This document shows positions 47,576-57,541 of a DNA stretch of 64,000 nt, in pieces (positions within the stretch are counted from its first letter, which is position 1; each line of letters starts with the position of its first letter). The stretch comes from Bryobacteraceae bacterium (GTDB taxonomy: Bacteria > Acidobacteriota > Terriglobia > Bryobacterales > Bryobacteraceae): NCBI GenBank assembly GCA_025056455.1, contig JANWVY010000005.1, forward strand, positions 310,001-374,000, read 5' to 3'. A program made the position numbers and the translations under genes. The notes below the pieces were generated by a model. The model had not been told where the DNA came from. It did not search any database and was given only the letters and a program-made list of their open reading frames with translations.

Positions 47576-49063
47576 ATGGCGCAAACGCAGGATGCTTTAC
47601 TGCTACGCGAAGCGGTGACAGCCGCCAAGCTCGGTAACAAGGCGGCCGCCCGTCAGCTACTCCGGCAAGCCAGCGTGCACAATCCGAACAACGAATTAGT
47701 GTGGCTGTGGCGGGCGTCGCTTTCGGAATCTCCGAAAGAGGCGATTTTCTACTTGGGAGAAGTGCTTCGCATCAATCCCCAAAACCAAAAGGCGACGGCC
47801 TGGCTAGACAAATGTAAAGGGCAGACTCCGAGCGGAAAAGCTCCTGAGGGTCTAAAACCCGTAGGTCAAAACCTGTCGCAGCCGCCAGAGCCCGAGGCAG
47901 CTTTGGTTGGGAGTGTGCCAACGCAGAGTGCGACCCCTGGCCCGGTTGCGCCCCAGGTGCCGAGCCCCACATCTGGAGGGAATCCTGGCACGCAGCTTCC
48001 CCCCTCTGTTTCCCCCAGTTTCCCCGTCTCGGCCACCTCGAAGCCACAACCGGTGAGCTCGCCCCAAGCTTCAGCCTCTCAAACATCCTTGAGCGGGGCC
48101 CCGTCGGCGGCAAGCGTGACGACAGAGATGCAAAGTTTCGCCAGAAGCGTGCAAGCCTCAGCCGAGAGCGCCGCCACAGCGCCTGCGGCGGGAGCAAGTT
48201 CCGCAACGGTTGGCGCAACTCGAACGCCCGAAGCGGATCCGTCTCCTGCCGCTTTTACCAGAGACTATCCAGCAGGGAAGGCGGCTGAAAGCCGTCCCAA
48301 ACCCACTGTGATTCCCTTTGTGGCGACTAAGGCTTCGGTGGCTCCTGCCCTCAAGCCTTCCCCGGCCGCTGAAAAAGGACCGAAGTGGCGTTGTCCCTTC
48401 TGTCAGCACGCCAGCGAAGCCGTTCTTAAGCGCTGCCCGACCTGCCAGGCCATTACGGTGCTCGAAGACCTGAAAGAGATTGAAAAGAATGAGGGGGTCC
48501 AGGAAAAGTTCATCCGCGAAGCCCTGGCGCGCTACGAGGCGATTCCAGCCGATAAACGCACCTTCGAGCAGAATTCGGCTCTCGCGCTTGGACACCTCAA
48601 TCTTCGCGAGGCGACGCGCGCGATCCCTTATCTCAAAGCTGCAACGGCGCAACGGAGGAATGAGTGGGCCTTGCTCGGCATTCTCGATCAGTTGCAGTGG
48701 CGCAAGGTAATTCTCGTTGTGGATGACAGCCTGACCATCCGGAAAGCGCTCTCTTCCATCCTGGAGAAAAACGACTACCGGGTGCTGACAGCCGAGGATG
48801 GGCCCCATGCTCTGGAGCAACTCAATGAAACCGTGCCAGACCTCGTGCTCCTAGATATCACCATGCCCTGGATGGATGGCTACCAGGTTTGCAAGCAGAT
48901 TAAAGAAAAGGCGCTGACACGAAAGGTGCCCGTGGTGATGCTTTCAGGTAAAGACGGTTTGTTTGATAAGGTGCGGGGCAAGCTAGCTGGCTGCAACGAC
49001 TATGTCACCAAGCCGTTTGATCCTGACATGCTGTTGAAGACCATCAAAAAATATCTGCCATGA
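47576..49063 (+). CDS. TPR / zinc-ribbon / receiver fusion protein (PilG-position response regulator)
   Basis: A 495-residue protein. The TPR-like start (about 8-75, AAKLGNKAAARQLLRQASVH) is followed by a long Pro/Ser/Ala-rich linker (about 80-270). A four-Cys zinc ribbon follows (WRCPFCQHAS, KRCPTCQAI), then a helical TPR-like segment. The C-terminus is a complete receiver (about 375-495: VILVVDDSLTIRKAL, LVLLDITMPWMDGYQV, VVMLSGKDG, YVTKPFD). The receiver resembles PilG/PixG-type regulators. The frame opens at 47534 with a TTG; the ATG at 47576 with AAGGGA upstream is preferred. It heads the chemosensory operon, where PilG would be expected. Confidence 0.85.
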   Translation: MAQTQDALLLREAVTAAKLGNKAAARQLLRQASVHNPNNELVWLWRASLSESPKEAIFYLGEVLRINPQNQKATAWLDKCKGQTPSGKAPEGLKPVGQNLSQPPEPEAALVGSVPTQSATPGPVAPQVPSPTSGGNPGTQLPPSVSPSFPVSATSKPQPVSSPQASASQTSLSGAPSAASVTTEMQSFARSVQASAESAATAPAAGASSATVGATRTPEADPSPAAFTRDYPAGKAAESRPKPTVIPFVATKASVAPALKPSPAAEKGPKWRCPFCQHASEAVLKRCPTCQAITVLEDLKEIEKNEGVQEKFIREALARYEAIPADKRTFEQNSALALGHLNLREATRAIPYLKAATAQRRNEWALLGILDQLQWRKVILVVDDSLTIRKALSSILEKNDYRVLTAEDGPHALEQLNETVPDLVLLDITMPWMDGYQVCKQIKEKALTRKVPVVMLSGKDGLFDKVRGKLAGCNDYVTKPFDPDMLLKTIKKYLP

Positions 49064-49121
49064 CTGCTGGCGCCGGCAAGAGGGGAAAGACCCAAGCTTT
49101 CACGCAGAGAGATAGGTTCCC

Positions 49122-49496
49122 ATGCGAGAAAAGTCGATTTTGGTAGTAGAAGATAGTCCGACGGAGTTGAAGTTGCTAACCACTCTTCTCGAGGGGTGCG
49201 GCTATCACTACACGACCGCCACGGATGGAGAGGAGGCGCTGCAAAAGGCCATTCAGCAAAAGCCCGACTTGATGCTGCTCGACGTCATCCTGCCAAAGAG
49301 AAGCGGTTTTCAAGTCTGCCGTCAGCTCAAAACCTCGCCCGAAACCAAGTCAATCAAAATTATCGTCGTTAGCTCCAAAAACCAGGAATCCGATCGCTAC
49401 TGGGGGCTCAAACAAGGGGCTGATGCTTATTTGTTTAAGCCGGTCAAGCAAGAAGAGTTGCTCAGCGTGATTGCCGAGCAGCTGGCATCCAAGTAG
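49122..49496 (+). CDS. Single-domain response regulator (CheY/PilH-like)
   Basis: A 124-residue receiver with no output domain. The acidic pocket is VVEDSPT, the phosphorylated Asp is in LMLLDVILPKRSG, and the Thr/Ser and Lys are in IVVSSKNQ and LFKPVKQ. DSPTE and FQVCRQLKT are typical of the PilG/PilH group that works with type IV pilus chemosensory kinases. It lies 58 bases after the TPR/REC gene and 22 bases before the CheW gene. It is likely the diffusible output (or phosphate sink) of the CheA encoded downstream. Confidence 0.92.
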   Translation: MREKSILVVEDSPTELKLLTTLLEGCGYHYTTATDGEEALQKAIQQKPDLMLLDVILPKRSGFQVCRQLKTSPETKSIKIIVVSSKNQESDRYWGLKQGADAYLFKPVKQEELLSVIAEQLASK

Positions 49497-49518
49497 GAGC
49501 GAGCACAGAGGACCCGCT

Positions 49519-50730
49519 ATGAAAAGGAAGCGGAAGCCGCAGCGACCGCACACGCCGGAATTCGAAACCTCGGACCAGTCACTGCCAGATGTTACGAACT
49601 TCCAGGACGCGGATCTGCTCGATGCTGGAGGCGGAGAGGATTGTCCTCCAGAGCCTCCCTTCTTGCTGGCCGGGACAACCGCCTCCGATCTTCCGCTTGG
49701 TGAATCCTGGGCGGAAGAAGCAGCCGAATGCTTCGAAGAACCGGAGACTCTGGATGGCTTGTTCGAAGAGCTTCTTGCGCAAGTAAATTCTGCCACGGAA
49801 GCTACCCCGCCGGTCGAAGCAGAGGCCAGCCAAGCGTTGGCTTCTGAGGAGGAGACCCTCCGATCCGGAGCTGTCAAAGCCGGTCCTGCCTACCAAGCGC
49901 CAGAGTCTCAGAAAGGGGCCGTGGACGTCGAAGACCTGGCTGAGACAGAGCAGCTTGGTGAGCCTGAGAAGCTTCGTGAGCCTGAGGAGCTCGGTGAGAT
50001 TGAGGAGCCAACCGAATTATTGCTCGCCTCGATGAATCCCTCCGAGACCGCAAGCTCGGGCGAGCTTACCGCCACGGACGAAATGTTCGCCGAAATGATG
50101 GCGGAGGCGGAAAGCCTTCTGCAAGAGCAACCTGAGTTGGAACAACCGCCAGCGGTTGCCCTGGGACCGCAGCCTGCCTTGGAAGATGTGATCCAAGCCA
50201 TTGACGACGCGCTTGCCCAAGCTCCTAGCCTTAACCTCGCAACCGACACGCCGGCGGTCGCCCACCGCCAGTACAGCCAGTTGGACGACTATGTGGTGTT
50301 CAGCCTGTGTGGAACGGACTACGCCGTATCGGTTGGAGACGTTGCAGAAATTGGCCGTGTCCCAGCCATATCGCGCGTTCCGAACGTTCCAGAGTTTATT
50401 CGCGGGTTAACCAACTTGCGTGGGGAAGTGGTGCCGGTGCTAAGCCTTCAGCTTTTGCTGGGAGTCCAAGAAGGTCCAGCCGGCGGCAAGGGACGTGTGT
50501 TGTTTCTCCGCTCGCGGGATGGAATTGCAGCAAGCGCGTTGCTCGTCGATGACGTGAAAGGGATCCAACGAATTCCTTCCCAACAGCTGGAACAAGTGAC
50601 CGGGCTGATGGATGACAAAGTGACTTCCGTGTTGCGCGGCGTACACGGCCGTGGCGATCGTTTGCTCAATATTCTTGACCTGGAGCGGCTCTTCCAGCTT
50701 CAGGAGATCCGCCAGCTCGAAAACCGGTAA
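49519..50730 (+). CDS. cheW: CheW-domain coupling protein with long acidic N-terminus
   Basis: A 403-residue protein. Residues 1-250 are very rich in Glu and Pro ([19 protein letters not shown] and similar repeats) and are probably disordered. Residues about 258-400 are a CheW domain ([51 protein letters not shown]). The position after the receivers and before the receptor matches PilI/PixI. The frame opens at 49471, but AGAGGA six bases before the ATG at 49519 decides the start. Normal CheW proteins are about 150-170 residues, so the extension is an oddity shared with neighbouring linker-rich proteins. Confidence 0.9.
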   Translation: MKRKRKPQRPHTPEFETSDQSLPDVTNFQDADLLDAGGGEDCPPEPPFLLAGTTASDLPLGESWAEEAAECFEEPETLDGLFEELLAQVNSATEATPPVEAEASQALASEEETLRSGAVKAGPAYQAPESQKGAVDVEDLAETEQLGEPEKLREPEELGEIEEPTELLLASMNPSETASSGELTATDEMFAEMMAEAESLLQEQPELEQPPAVALGPQPALEDVIQAIDDALAQAPSLNLATDTPAVAHRQYSQLDDYVVFSLCGTDYAVSVGDVAEIGRVPAISRVPNVPEFIRGLTNLRGEVVPVLSLQLLLGVQEGPAGGKGRVLFLRSRDGIAASALLVDDVKGIQRIPSQQLEQVTGLMDDKVTSVLRGVHGRGDRLLNILDLERLFQLQEIRQLENR

Positions 50731-50776
50731 GGATTTCACCGCTAGGAGACAGGAGATTTTACAGGGAGACGGGAAC

Positions 50777-52978
50777 ATGGCCTCGAATTCGTCGAGCTTT
50801 TTGTCCAACTTACCAATCAAGCAAAAACTAAGCCTGATCATGGGTGTGGCGCTGATCCCCATTCTGGTGCTCACCTATATGCTGCATGCCAGTCGCCAGG
50901 AGCAGATTGAGAATACGCGCAAAGAAATCGCCGGAGTGGAGTACATTGCCGCGCTCCGTAGCTTAGCGGAATCCATTCCCCAGCACCGCGCCTTGATGAA
51001 TGGCGCGCTCAACGGAGACAACACGATGCGGGTCCGCGCCGAGCAGCTACAGCCTTCCATTGACCGCGCCTTTGCGGCTTTGGAAGCCGTTGGCGGCCTG
51101 CATGACGCGCGGTTTGGCACAGCCGAGCGCCTGACGCGACTGAAGCGCGGGTGGCAGGAAGTGAAGACCAACTCGTTCAAGGCGACAGCGCGCGAAAACC
51201 TGGAGTCTCACAATCGGCTCATGCAGGATTTGCTTGAGTACATGCGGGTCATCGGCGAGCGGTCGACGCTGGTGTCGGATCCTCATCTCGATGCCTACTA
51301 CCTCATGGACGCTGCCGTACAACAGCTGCCCGTGATTGTCGACCGAATCAGCTTGCTCGGCTCGCTCGTTGCCAGTGCCTCGCTCAAGAAGACGCCAGAA
51401 GAACGTGTCCCCGTCCAAATTCTCGCCGAGCAGATTGACGCCATGGTCCAGAATATGCAGCGGAACCTCGGTGTCGCCTTTAGCGAAAACCCAGCTTTGG
51501 AGCCGAAAGTGAATGCGGCGCTGGGAAACGCGGTACGGGCTTCGGATAGCTTTCTGCGCCCCCTCAAGGAGGGGAACGTGGACCGGTTTGCGGGGCTTGA
51601 CCGCGCTTCGGAAGGCGCCAATTCCGCTCTGGCCGCGTTTTTCGCGCTCTACGATGCAACACTGCCCAATTTGCGCAACCTGCTCGAGGCCCGGGTGGAG
51701 GATCTGCAAGCGGACGCCACGCGCCGGCTGCTTGGCGTGTTCGTGGTTGTGCTGCTCGTGGGTTTAGCCTTTGGCTGGATTAGCTCGCTCATTACGAAGC
51801 AAATCCGCCAGATCAACAATGTCTTCCAGCAAATCGGCCAGGGAAACTACGAAGTGCGCGTGCCGGTAACAAGCAAGGACGAACTCGGGGCCATGGCGGC
51901 GTCCATGAACGCCGTTTTGGACGACACCCTCAGCCTCATCCAATCGCGCGAGGAACGCAACCGGATCCAGACCAGCATTCAAAAGCTGCTGGATGATATT
52001 AGCGGCGTGGCAGCAGGCGACCTCACTCAAGAGGCGGAGGTAACGGCCGAAATTACGGGCGCAATTGCCGATTCATTCAACTACATGATCTCGGAGCTAA
52101 GACAGCTGGTCTCTAGCGTCAACGTAACCACCACGCACGTCGGCTTATCGGCGCGTTCCGTTTTGGCCACAGCCGAAACGTTGGCTCAGGGTAGCGTCAG
52201 CCAAGCCAACCAGATCGCCGCCGCTTCCGGCTCCATCGAAGCCATGGTGCGGTCCATTCGCGAGGTTTCGGCGACGGCAGCCACTGCCGCTAGCGTCGCC
52301 GAACAGACCTTCCAGCGGGCCAAGCAGGGTTCAGAAGCCGTACAGAAGACCATTGAGGGGATGGGCGGCATTCGAAATCAAGTGCAGGAAACTTCAAAAC
52401 GCCTCAAGGGTCTGGGCGAGAGATCGCAGGAAATCGGCTCCATCGTCCAGCTGATTGGCGATATTGCCGACCGCACCTCCATCCTGGCGCTGAACGCCTC
52501 CATTCAGGCAGCTATGGCGGGCGAAGCGGGGCGCGGATTCGCCGTCGTTGCCGAGGAAGTGGAACGGCTTGCTGAGCGAGCAGCGGAAGCCACCAAGAAG
52601 GTCAGTACACTGATTAAATCCATTCAGGCGGATACTTCGGAAGCCATTACAGCCATGGAGGAAACGACCCGCGAGGTGGTGGAAGGAAGCAATCTCGCCA
52701 ATGCCGCTGGTCGTACGCTCAGCGAAATCGAGTCCGTTTCGGCCGAGCTTTCGAGCTTGATCCGCACAATTTCGCTCGCCTCGGAAGAGCAAGCGCTTGG
52801 TTCGGAAAACATCTCGCGTTCGATGAGCGAAATTTCGATTCACACGCAAGAAACGGCCGAAGGCGCCAAACAGGCGGCTGCCTCCATCCAGCAGCTCACT
52901 GAGCTGACGGAAGAATTACGCCGCAGCATGCAACGCTTCAAGCTCCCGGCAGAAGAGCCGCACTATGCCATGCGGTAG
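50777..52978 (+). CDS. Methyl-accepting chemotaxis protein (PilJ-position receptor)
   Basis: A 733-residue transmembrane receptor. The first membrane helix is about 16-36 ([17 protein letters not shown]). A large helical periplasmic domain follows (about 40-315), including [18 protein letters not shown]. The second helix is about 316-336, then HAMP (about 337-400) and the signalling domain. Its hairpin is at about 560-620 ([35 protein letters not shown]). Gln-Met replaces the usual Glu-Ala-Ala-Arg in part of the hairpin. The frame opens at 50651 inside cheW; GGGAG upstream of the ATG at 50777 sets the start. There is no CheR or CheB gene in the cluster, so methylation control must come from elsewhere or be absent. 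Confidence 0.93.
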   Translation: MASNSSSFLSNLPIKQKLSLIMGVALIPILVLTYMLHASRQEQIENTRKEIAGVEYIAALRSLAESIPQHRALMNGALNGDNTMRVRAEQLQPSIDRAFAALEAVGGLHDARFGTAERLTRLKRGWQEVKTNSFKATARENLESHNRLMQDLLEYMRVIGERSTLVSDPHLDAYYLMDAAVQQLPVIVDRISLLGSLVASASLKKTPEERVPVQILAEQIDAMVQNMQRNLGVAFSENPALEPKVNAALGNAVRASDSFLRPLKEGNVDRFAGLDRASEGANSALAAFFALYDATLPNLRNLLEARVEDLQADATRRLLGVFVVVLLVGLAFGWISSLITKQIRQINNVFQQIGQGNYEVRVPVTSKDELGAMAASMNAVLDDTLSLIQSREERNRIQTSIQKLLDDISGVAAGDLTQEAEVTAEITGAIADSFNYMISELRQLVSSVNVTTTHVGLSARSVLATAETLAQGSVSQANQIAAASGSIEAMVRSIREVSATAATAASVAEQTFQRAKQGSEAVQKTIEGMGGIRNQVQETSKRLKGLGERSQEIGSIVQLIGDIADRTSILALNASIQAAMAGEAGRGFAVVAEEVERLAERAAEATKKVSTLIKSIQADTSEAITAMEETTREVVEGSNLANAAGRTLSEIESVSAELSSLIRTISLASEEQALGSENISRSMSEISIHTQETAEGAKQAAASIQQLTELTEELRRSMQRFKLPAEEPHYAMR

Positions 52979-53086
52979 TCGCCTTGGGGCTCATGCGATT
53001 GTCAAGCGGCCTAGCTCCGAGCCGGCTACTTGTAAGCGCCAGGCGTTATGGCACGTCGAGCCCCGCCCTCAGCAAGGTAGGAAAGC

Positions 53087-56000
53087 ATGACGACAAACCT
53101 TGACCCGGAAATCATCGCGGGCTTCGTGAAGGAAGTCGAAAGCTACCTTCCGAAACTGCTTGAGCAACTCGAACGCTTTCGAGCAAACCCGGAGCGAATG
53201 GAAGAGCTCGAAGAGGCGCACCGTCTCGCCCACGGCATTCGAGGAGCTGGTGCCACGCTCGGGCTGTTCATGCTCAGCCAGCTGGCGAAATACCAAGAAG
53301 ATACGCTTGAACAAATTCTTCAAGGGCAAATCCGCTGGAATGACGAGGTGGGCCGCTTGCTGGAAGCCGCAACGCTTGAAACAGGCGCTTTGCTGCAAGG
53401 TATGGTCTCGGGAGAGATTCCCGATCGGAGCGCGCTCGAGCGGCTGATTCGGTCTTTCCGCCGTCTAATGGCGCTGCCCGAGTCGGAAGACCCCCAAGCC
53501 ATCGAACACTTCTTCAACCCTACCGCTGAGGAAAGCTTGCAGCCGGGACCGGATTCGTCCTGCGAGGTTCCTTTCGACGCGGGAGCGTCTTCCGCTGCCC
53601 TGGGCGATGGCTCGAGTCTCATGCAAACGCTTGACGAGCCCCAGGCGGACGAAGAACTGTGGGCCGCGTTTTCTGAAGAATCCGCCGGGCACTTTCAAAT
53701 CCTCGCCGAATCGCTCGAGAAGTTGCGAGGCGGTGCAGAGGCAGAGACCCTCAAGGCAGTGCGGCGAAGCTTTCATCAGCTCAAAGGTGCTTCCGGCGTC
53801 GTTGGCCTCCGCAACACGAGCAAAATTTGCGCCGCAGCGCAAAAACTTCTGGATGCTATCCACGAGGGCGAAGCGGAGTATCAGCCCGGATTTCGTGATT
53901 TGCTCGAAAGAGCCTTCGAAATCGTGTTAGAAGCGATCGGCGGGCGCGGAACCGGAGCAGGACTGCAACAGCGCGCGCAAGCCTTGCAGTCCGAGTTTGA
54001 AGAAGCCCTAGCGGGTTGTTGTGTGCCGCCACCGCAAGCCGCAAATATGCTCAACAGCCAGGCTGTTTCCCTAGTGCCAGAATCCCCTTCCCGGGTCAAC
54101 TTCGAGGACTCTGTGGAAGCTGGTGATGAGTTATGGGATGCCTTCCAACAAGAGGCTGAAGAACACCTGAATTCCATTAGTGAACTGTTGCGCCAGGCCG
54201 AAATTAGTACGCCGAGTTCGGAATCAATTCAGGCGATGCGTCGCAGCGTTCACACGTTCAAGGGCGCGTGCGGGGTGGTGGGCATGCGCTTAACGGCCGC
54301 GCTCGCACACCGGATGGAAGATTTGCTCGATGCGCTTTACGAAGGACGCCTTGCTTACTCCCCTGAGTTTACTCCGCTGCTGTTTGCCACGTTTGACCTT
54401 TTTAGCGATGCCATGAGCTTGCGAGGTCTGCCGGAGGAGGCAGCGCCGGCGGTCAAAGAACTGCTGGACCGCTATCAGGCCGTGATGGCGGCGGTGCCTA
54501 GCCTAGAGCCCGGCACCGAGGCAGCGCCTGCGGCTCAAAATCTCCCGGCGACAGCTGTGGAGGCTTTGCCTTCTGTCGATTCCGAAGAGCGCCGCGCTGC
54601 GTTTGCGGAAGCCAGCAACCTCGCCGAGGAAGTGCGAAAATCCGCTCAATTTCTTCGCGTGCCCGTGGAGCGCGTCGACGAGCTGGTGCGTCTGGTAAGC
54701 GAACTGGTCATTCATCGCTCTCGCTTTGAGCAGTATCTCGGCGCTTATGTGCGCGAAGTTGATGACCTCCAGCTGAGCATCGAACGGTTGAGCAGGATCT
54801 CGCGCAAGCTGCAGTCTGATTACGAGGCGGTGTGGCTGAAGGAGGCCAACCGCCGGGCCGTTTACGCTTCCGCCCCGTCCCGTTCAGCGGCCGGAACCAG
54901 TAGTGGTTTATCCGATGATTTCGATGCGCTCGAGTTCGACCGCTACACCGAGTTCCACCTTTTATCGCGCGACTTGGCCGAAACCTCGGGTGACATGAAC
55001 AATACGGGCTCTCGGCTGAGCGATCTGATTGCGGATTTCGAAGGGTATCTCAACCGCCTGGGCCAGCTCACCAGCGAGGTCGAAGAAAAGCTCATGCGCC
55101 TTCGCATGCTGCCGTTGCGCCACATTGCTTCACGCATCCATCGCACCGTGCGGGTGACGGCGGAGAGACTCGGAAAGCCCATTAACTTCGTCCTTGAAGG
55201 CGAGGAAGTGGAAATCGACAAAACCGCTATCGAAGAGCTGGCTGGCCCGCTCGATCACATTTTGCGCAACGCGATTGACCATGGGATTGAACCAGTGGCT
55301 GAGCGGCTGGCAGCCCAGAAGCCGGAGCACGGAAACATCTGGCTTCGCGCCTCTCACGAACGTTCGCAGGTCGTGATCCAGATTCGTGACGATGGCCGGG
55401 GCCTTGACCCGGAGAAGTTACGCCAAAAGGCGCTCCAGGCCGGCCTGGTGTCCCGCGAAGAAGCTAAACACTTAAACGATTCAGAACTGTTTAACTTGAT
55501 CTTCTTGCCTGGATTCTCCACTGCCTCAGAGCTCAGCGAGATTTCGGGCCGCGGTGTGGGCTTGGACGTCGTCAAGGCGACGGTGAGCAAGATGCGGGGC
55601 ACTCTTTCCGTCAGCTCGGAACTGGGCAAAGGGACCACCTTTACCATTCGTCTTCCCATCACACAGGCGCTGACCCGCGTGGTGTTGGTGCGATCTGGCA
55701 GCGACACCTATGCGATTCCGCTCTCCTCGATCTTTCAAGTGCTGCGTGTTGAGCCGGAACAGATGGAACTGGTAGGCCGCCGGCCGATGCTGCGGTTGGG
55801 GGCCAATACCGTGACGACGATCCACCTGTCCGAAATCGTGGGCCAGCCCGCCAAGGAGTCCAATCTGTCAAAGCTTAAAGCGATCGTGCTAGCGATCGGA
55901 GAACAGCGGCTGGCGCTCCTGGTGGATCAGGTTCTTGAGGCTCGGGAGGTGGTGGTTAAGCCCCTGAGTGGGATGCTAGGACGGGTTTACGGAGTCATCG

Positions 56001-56518
56001 GCGCAACGTTGATGGGCGACGGCAGCGTAGTGCTGGTGCTGAACCCGAACGACATGCTCCAGCACACCATGGGGCAACACTTCCGTCTGCGAACTCCCCA
56101 GCCGGTAGCCAAGCAGGCCAGCGATGGCTTGGAGGTGCTCGTTGTCGACGATTCGCCGAGCGTACGCCGTGTCGTGGCCAACTTGCTGCGCCATGCGGGT
56201 TGGACGCCGCACACCGCCAAGGATGGATTGGACGCCTTGGAGTTGCTGCACTCTGGCGTGGCTCGTCCGGATGTTGTTCTGCTCGACATCGAGATGCCGA
56301 GGATGGACGGTTATGAGTTCACGGCCACGTTACGTTCCATGCCGCTTTATCGAAATGTCCCAGTGGTAATGTTGACTTCCCGAGCCGGGGAAAAGCATCG
56401 CAAGAAGGCCATAGAAGTTGGCGCCACGGCTTACATGATCAAACCTTATCAAGATGAAGAACTGCTGACGACGGTACGACACGTCGTTCAACAGGCCAGG
56501 CAAGCAGGCAAGCGATGA
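53087..56518 (+). CDS. cheA: CheA hybrid kinase with three HPt domains and terminal receiver
   Basis: A 1143-residue ChpA/PilL-type kinase. HPt domains centre on His49 (LAHGIRGAGATLG), His230 (FHQLKGASGVVG) and His389 (VHTFKGACGVVG). The dimerisation region follows (about 515-620), then the ATPase domain (ILRNAIDHGIEPV with Asn728, IRDDGRGLDP, EISGRGVGLDVV), a CheW-like domain (about 870-1010), and a receiver with Asp1067 (VVLLDIEMPRMDG, MIKPYQDE). The first HPt has Arg where Lys is usual after the His. All catalytic boxes are intact. TAGGAAAG precedes the ATG. It overlaps the next CheW gene by four bases. It is the core kinase of the cluster. Confidence 0.95.
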   Translation: MTTNLDPEIIAGFVKEVESYLPKLLEQLERFRANPERMEELEEAHRLAHGIRGAGATLGLFMLSQLAKYQEDTLEQILQGQIRWNDEVGRLLEAATLETGALLQGMVSGEIPDRSALERLIRSFRRLMALPESEDPQAIEHFFNPTAEESLQPGPDSSCEVPFDAGASSAALGDGSSLMQTLDEPQADEELWAAFSEESAGHFQILAESLEKLRGGAEAETLKAVRRSFHQLKGASGVVGLRNTSKICAAAQKLLDAIHEGEAEYQPGFRDLLERAFEIVLEAIGGRGTGAGLQQRAQALQSEFEEALAGCCVPPPQAANMLNSQAVSLVPESPSRVNFEDSVEAGDELWDAFQQEAEEHLNSISELLRQAEISTPSSESIQAMRRSVHTFKGACGVVGMRLTAALAHRMEDLLDALYEGRLAYSPEFTPLLFATFDLFSDAMSLRGLPEEAAPAVKELLDRYQAVMAAVPSLEPGTEAAPAAQNLPATAVEALPSVDSEERRAAFAEASNLAEEVRKSAQFLRVPVERVDELVRLVSELVIHRSRFEQYLGAYVREVDDLQLSIERLSRISRKLQSDYEAVWLKEANRRAVYASAPSRSAAGTSSGLSDDFDALEFDRYTEFHLLSRDLAETSGDMNNTGSRLSDLIADFEGYLNRLGQLTSEVEEKLMRLRMLPLRHIASRIHRTVRVTAERLGKPINFVLEGEEVEIDKTAIEELAGPLDHILRNAIDHGIEPVAERLAAQKPEHGNIWLRASHERSQVVIQIRDDGRGLDPEKLRQKALQAGLVSREEAKHLNDSELFNLIFLPGFSTASELSEISGRGVGLDVVKATVSKMRGTLSVSSELGKGTTFTIRLPITQALTRVVLVRSGSDTYAIPLSSIFQVLRVEPEQMELVGRRPMLRLGANTVTTIHLSEIVGQPAKESNLSKLKAIVLAIGEQRLALLVDQVLEAREVVVKPLSGMLGRVYGVIGATLMGDGSVVLVLNPNDMLQHTMGQHFRLRTPQPVAKQASDGLEVLVVDDSPSVRRVVANLLRHAGWTPHTAKDGLDALELLHSGVARPDVVLLDIEMPRMDGYEFTATLRSMPLYRNVPVVMLTSRAGEKHRKKAIEVGATAYMIKPYQDEELLTTVRHVVQQARQAGKR

Positions 56519-57531
56519 CGAAACCCATGATGACAACCCGCCGTGTGATCCGTTGTTGGGCGGGACCGCATTCTTTTTGCTTTGACCACGATCTCTTAGA
56601 CGGCGTGCAGAGCGCCGAGGCCCTTTATCCGAGTCGCGGCGCCGACGGTTCAATCGGATGGGTGCGCTGGGGCGAGCAGAAGATTCCCGTTTTCCGCTTG
56701 ACGGACCAGCTCGGAGGTCTCGCGCGCGGATTCACAGGGCAGGGCACGATTGCAATTCTTCGCCGCGGAGATCATAGCTGGGCCTTTTTGGTGGATAAGA
56801 TCGGGTCCGCAGTTGAAGTTGCTTATGAACGGATTTTTCCCTTGCCAGCGGTTACTGGCAATGGGAACGGGCGGTTTCCCTGGGTGGTAGTTGAGGAGCA
56901 AGAACTCGATTTGTATTTAGCTCCCGGGCTTCTCGTACCAGCCGCAGTCTCAGGTGTGGCCGAGCAGCCGCCCTTGCTCAGCCCGCAAACCGCATCGCCT
57001 GTCCGCTTGGCGCTCGAACAAGGCGCCCAGCCTGGTGCCGAGCCGCGCCCCCCGGCACAGAAACAATTGATCACCTTCACCTTGGAGCATCGTTTCTCAA
57101 CCCCGGTTCGCTTCGCCCTCAGCGCCGGGCAAGCGCTCGAAATTGTAAGTCATACCTCTTTGGTAACCGTTCCCCAAGCGCCTGTTTTTGTCCGCGGTTT
57201 AATCAACTGGCGTTCGCTTCCCGTGCCAGTGGTGGATCTAGCGGCTTGGTTCGGGATGCGCCCCACGCAAGAGGGGGTGAGCCGGCGCTTGATGATTTGC
57301 CGCGGCACGGTCGGCCGAAGCAAGCGGGATCCTGGTTTGTTAGCCATTTCCCCCATCGCGGACGTGAAAAAGCTTGATCTTCCGCTGGACTACCGGCCCT
57401 GGCCAGACCCGGTGAACTGGAATGCTTCTTTGGCTCTTGGCGTCTATTCCTACGAACGGAATCTGCTAATAGTTCCTGATTTGGACGCCATTCTGCTTTT
57501 CCAGGGATCGATTTCCGGCCCGATCCAGTAA
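56515..57531 (+). CDS. Tandem CheW-like domain protein
   Basis: A 338-residue protein with two diverged CheW-like halves. The first half is about 10-140 (VRWGEQKIPVFRLTDQLGG, TIAILRRGDHSWAFLVDKI). The second is about 178-335 (ITFTLEHRFSTPVRFALSAG, SLVTVPQAPVFVRGLINWR, PVPVVDLAAWFGM). A Pro/Ala-rich linker joins them. The first half lacks a clean N-terminal strand set. It is translationally coupled to cheA (ATGA). Such double CheW proteins may bridge kinase and receptor in different geometry or couple to a second receptor. It is the last gene of the rightward operon; a short inverted repeat (57540-57556) marks the convergence with the next unit. Confidence 0.85.
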   Translation: MTKPMMTTRRVIRCWAGPHSFCFDHDLLDGVQSAEALYPSRGADGSIGWVRWGEQKIPVFRLTDQLGGLARGFTGQGTIAILRRGDHSWAFLVDKIGSAVEVAYERIFPLPAVTGNGNGRFPWVVVEEQELDLYLAPGLLVPAAVSGVAEQPPLLSPQTASPVRLALEQGAQPGAEPRPPAQKQLITFTLEHRFSTPVRFALSAGQALEIVSHTSLVTVPQAPVFVRGLINWRSLPVPVVDLAAWFGMRPTQEGVSRRLMICRGTVGRSKRDPGLLAISPIADVKKLDLPLDYRPWPDPVNWNASLALGVYSYERNLLIVPDLDAILLFQGSISGPIQ

Positions 57532-57541
57532 TGGGCTCACC

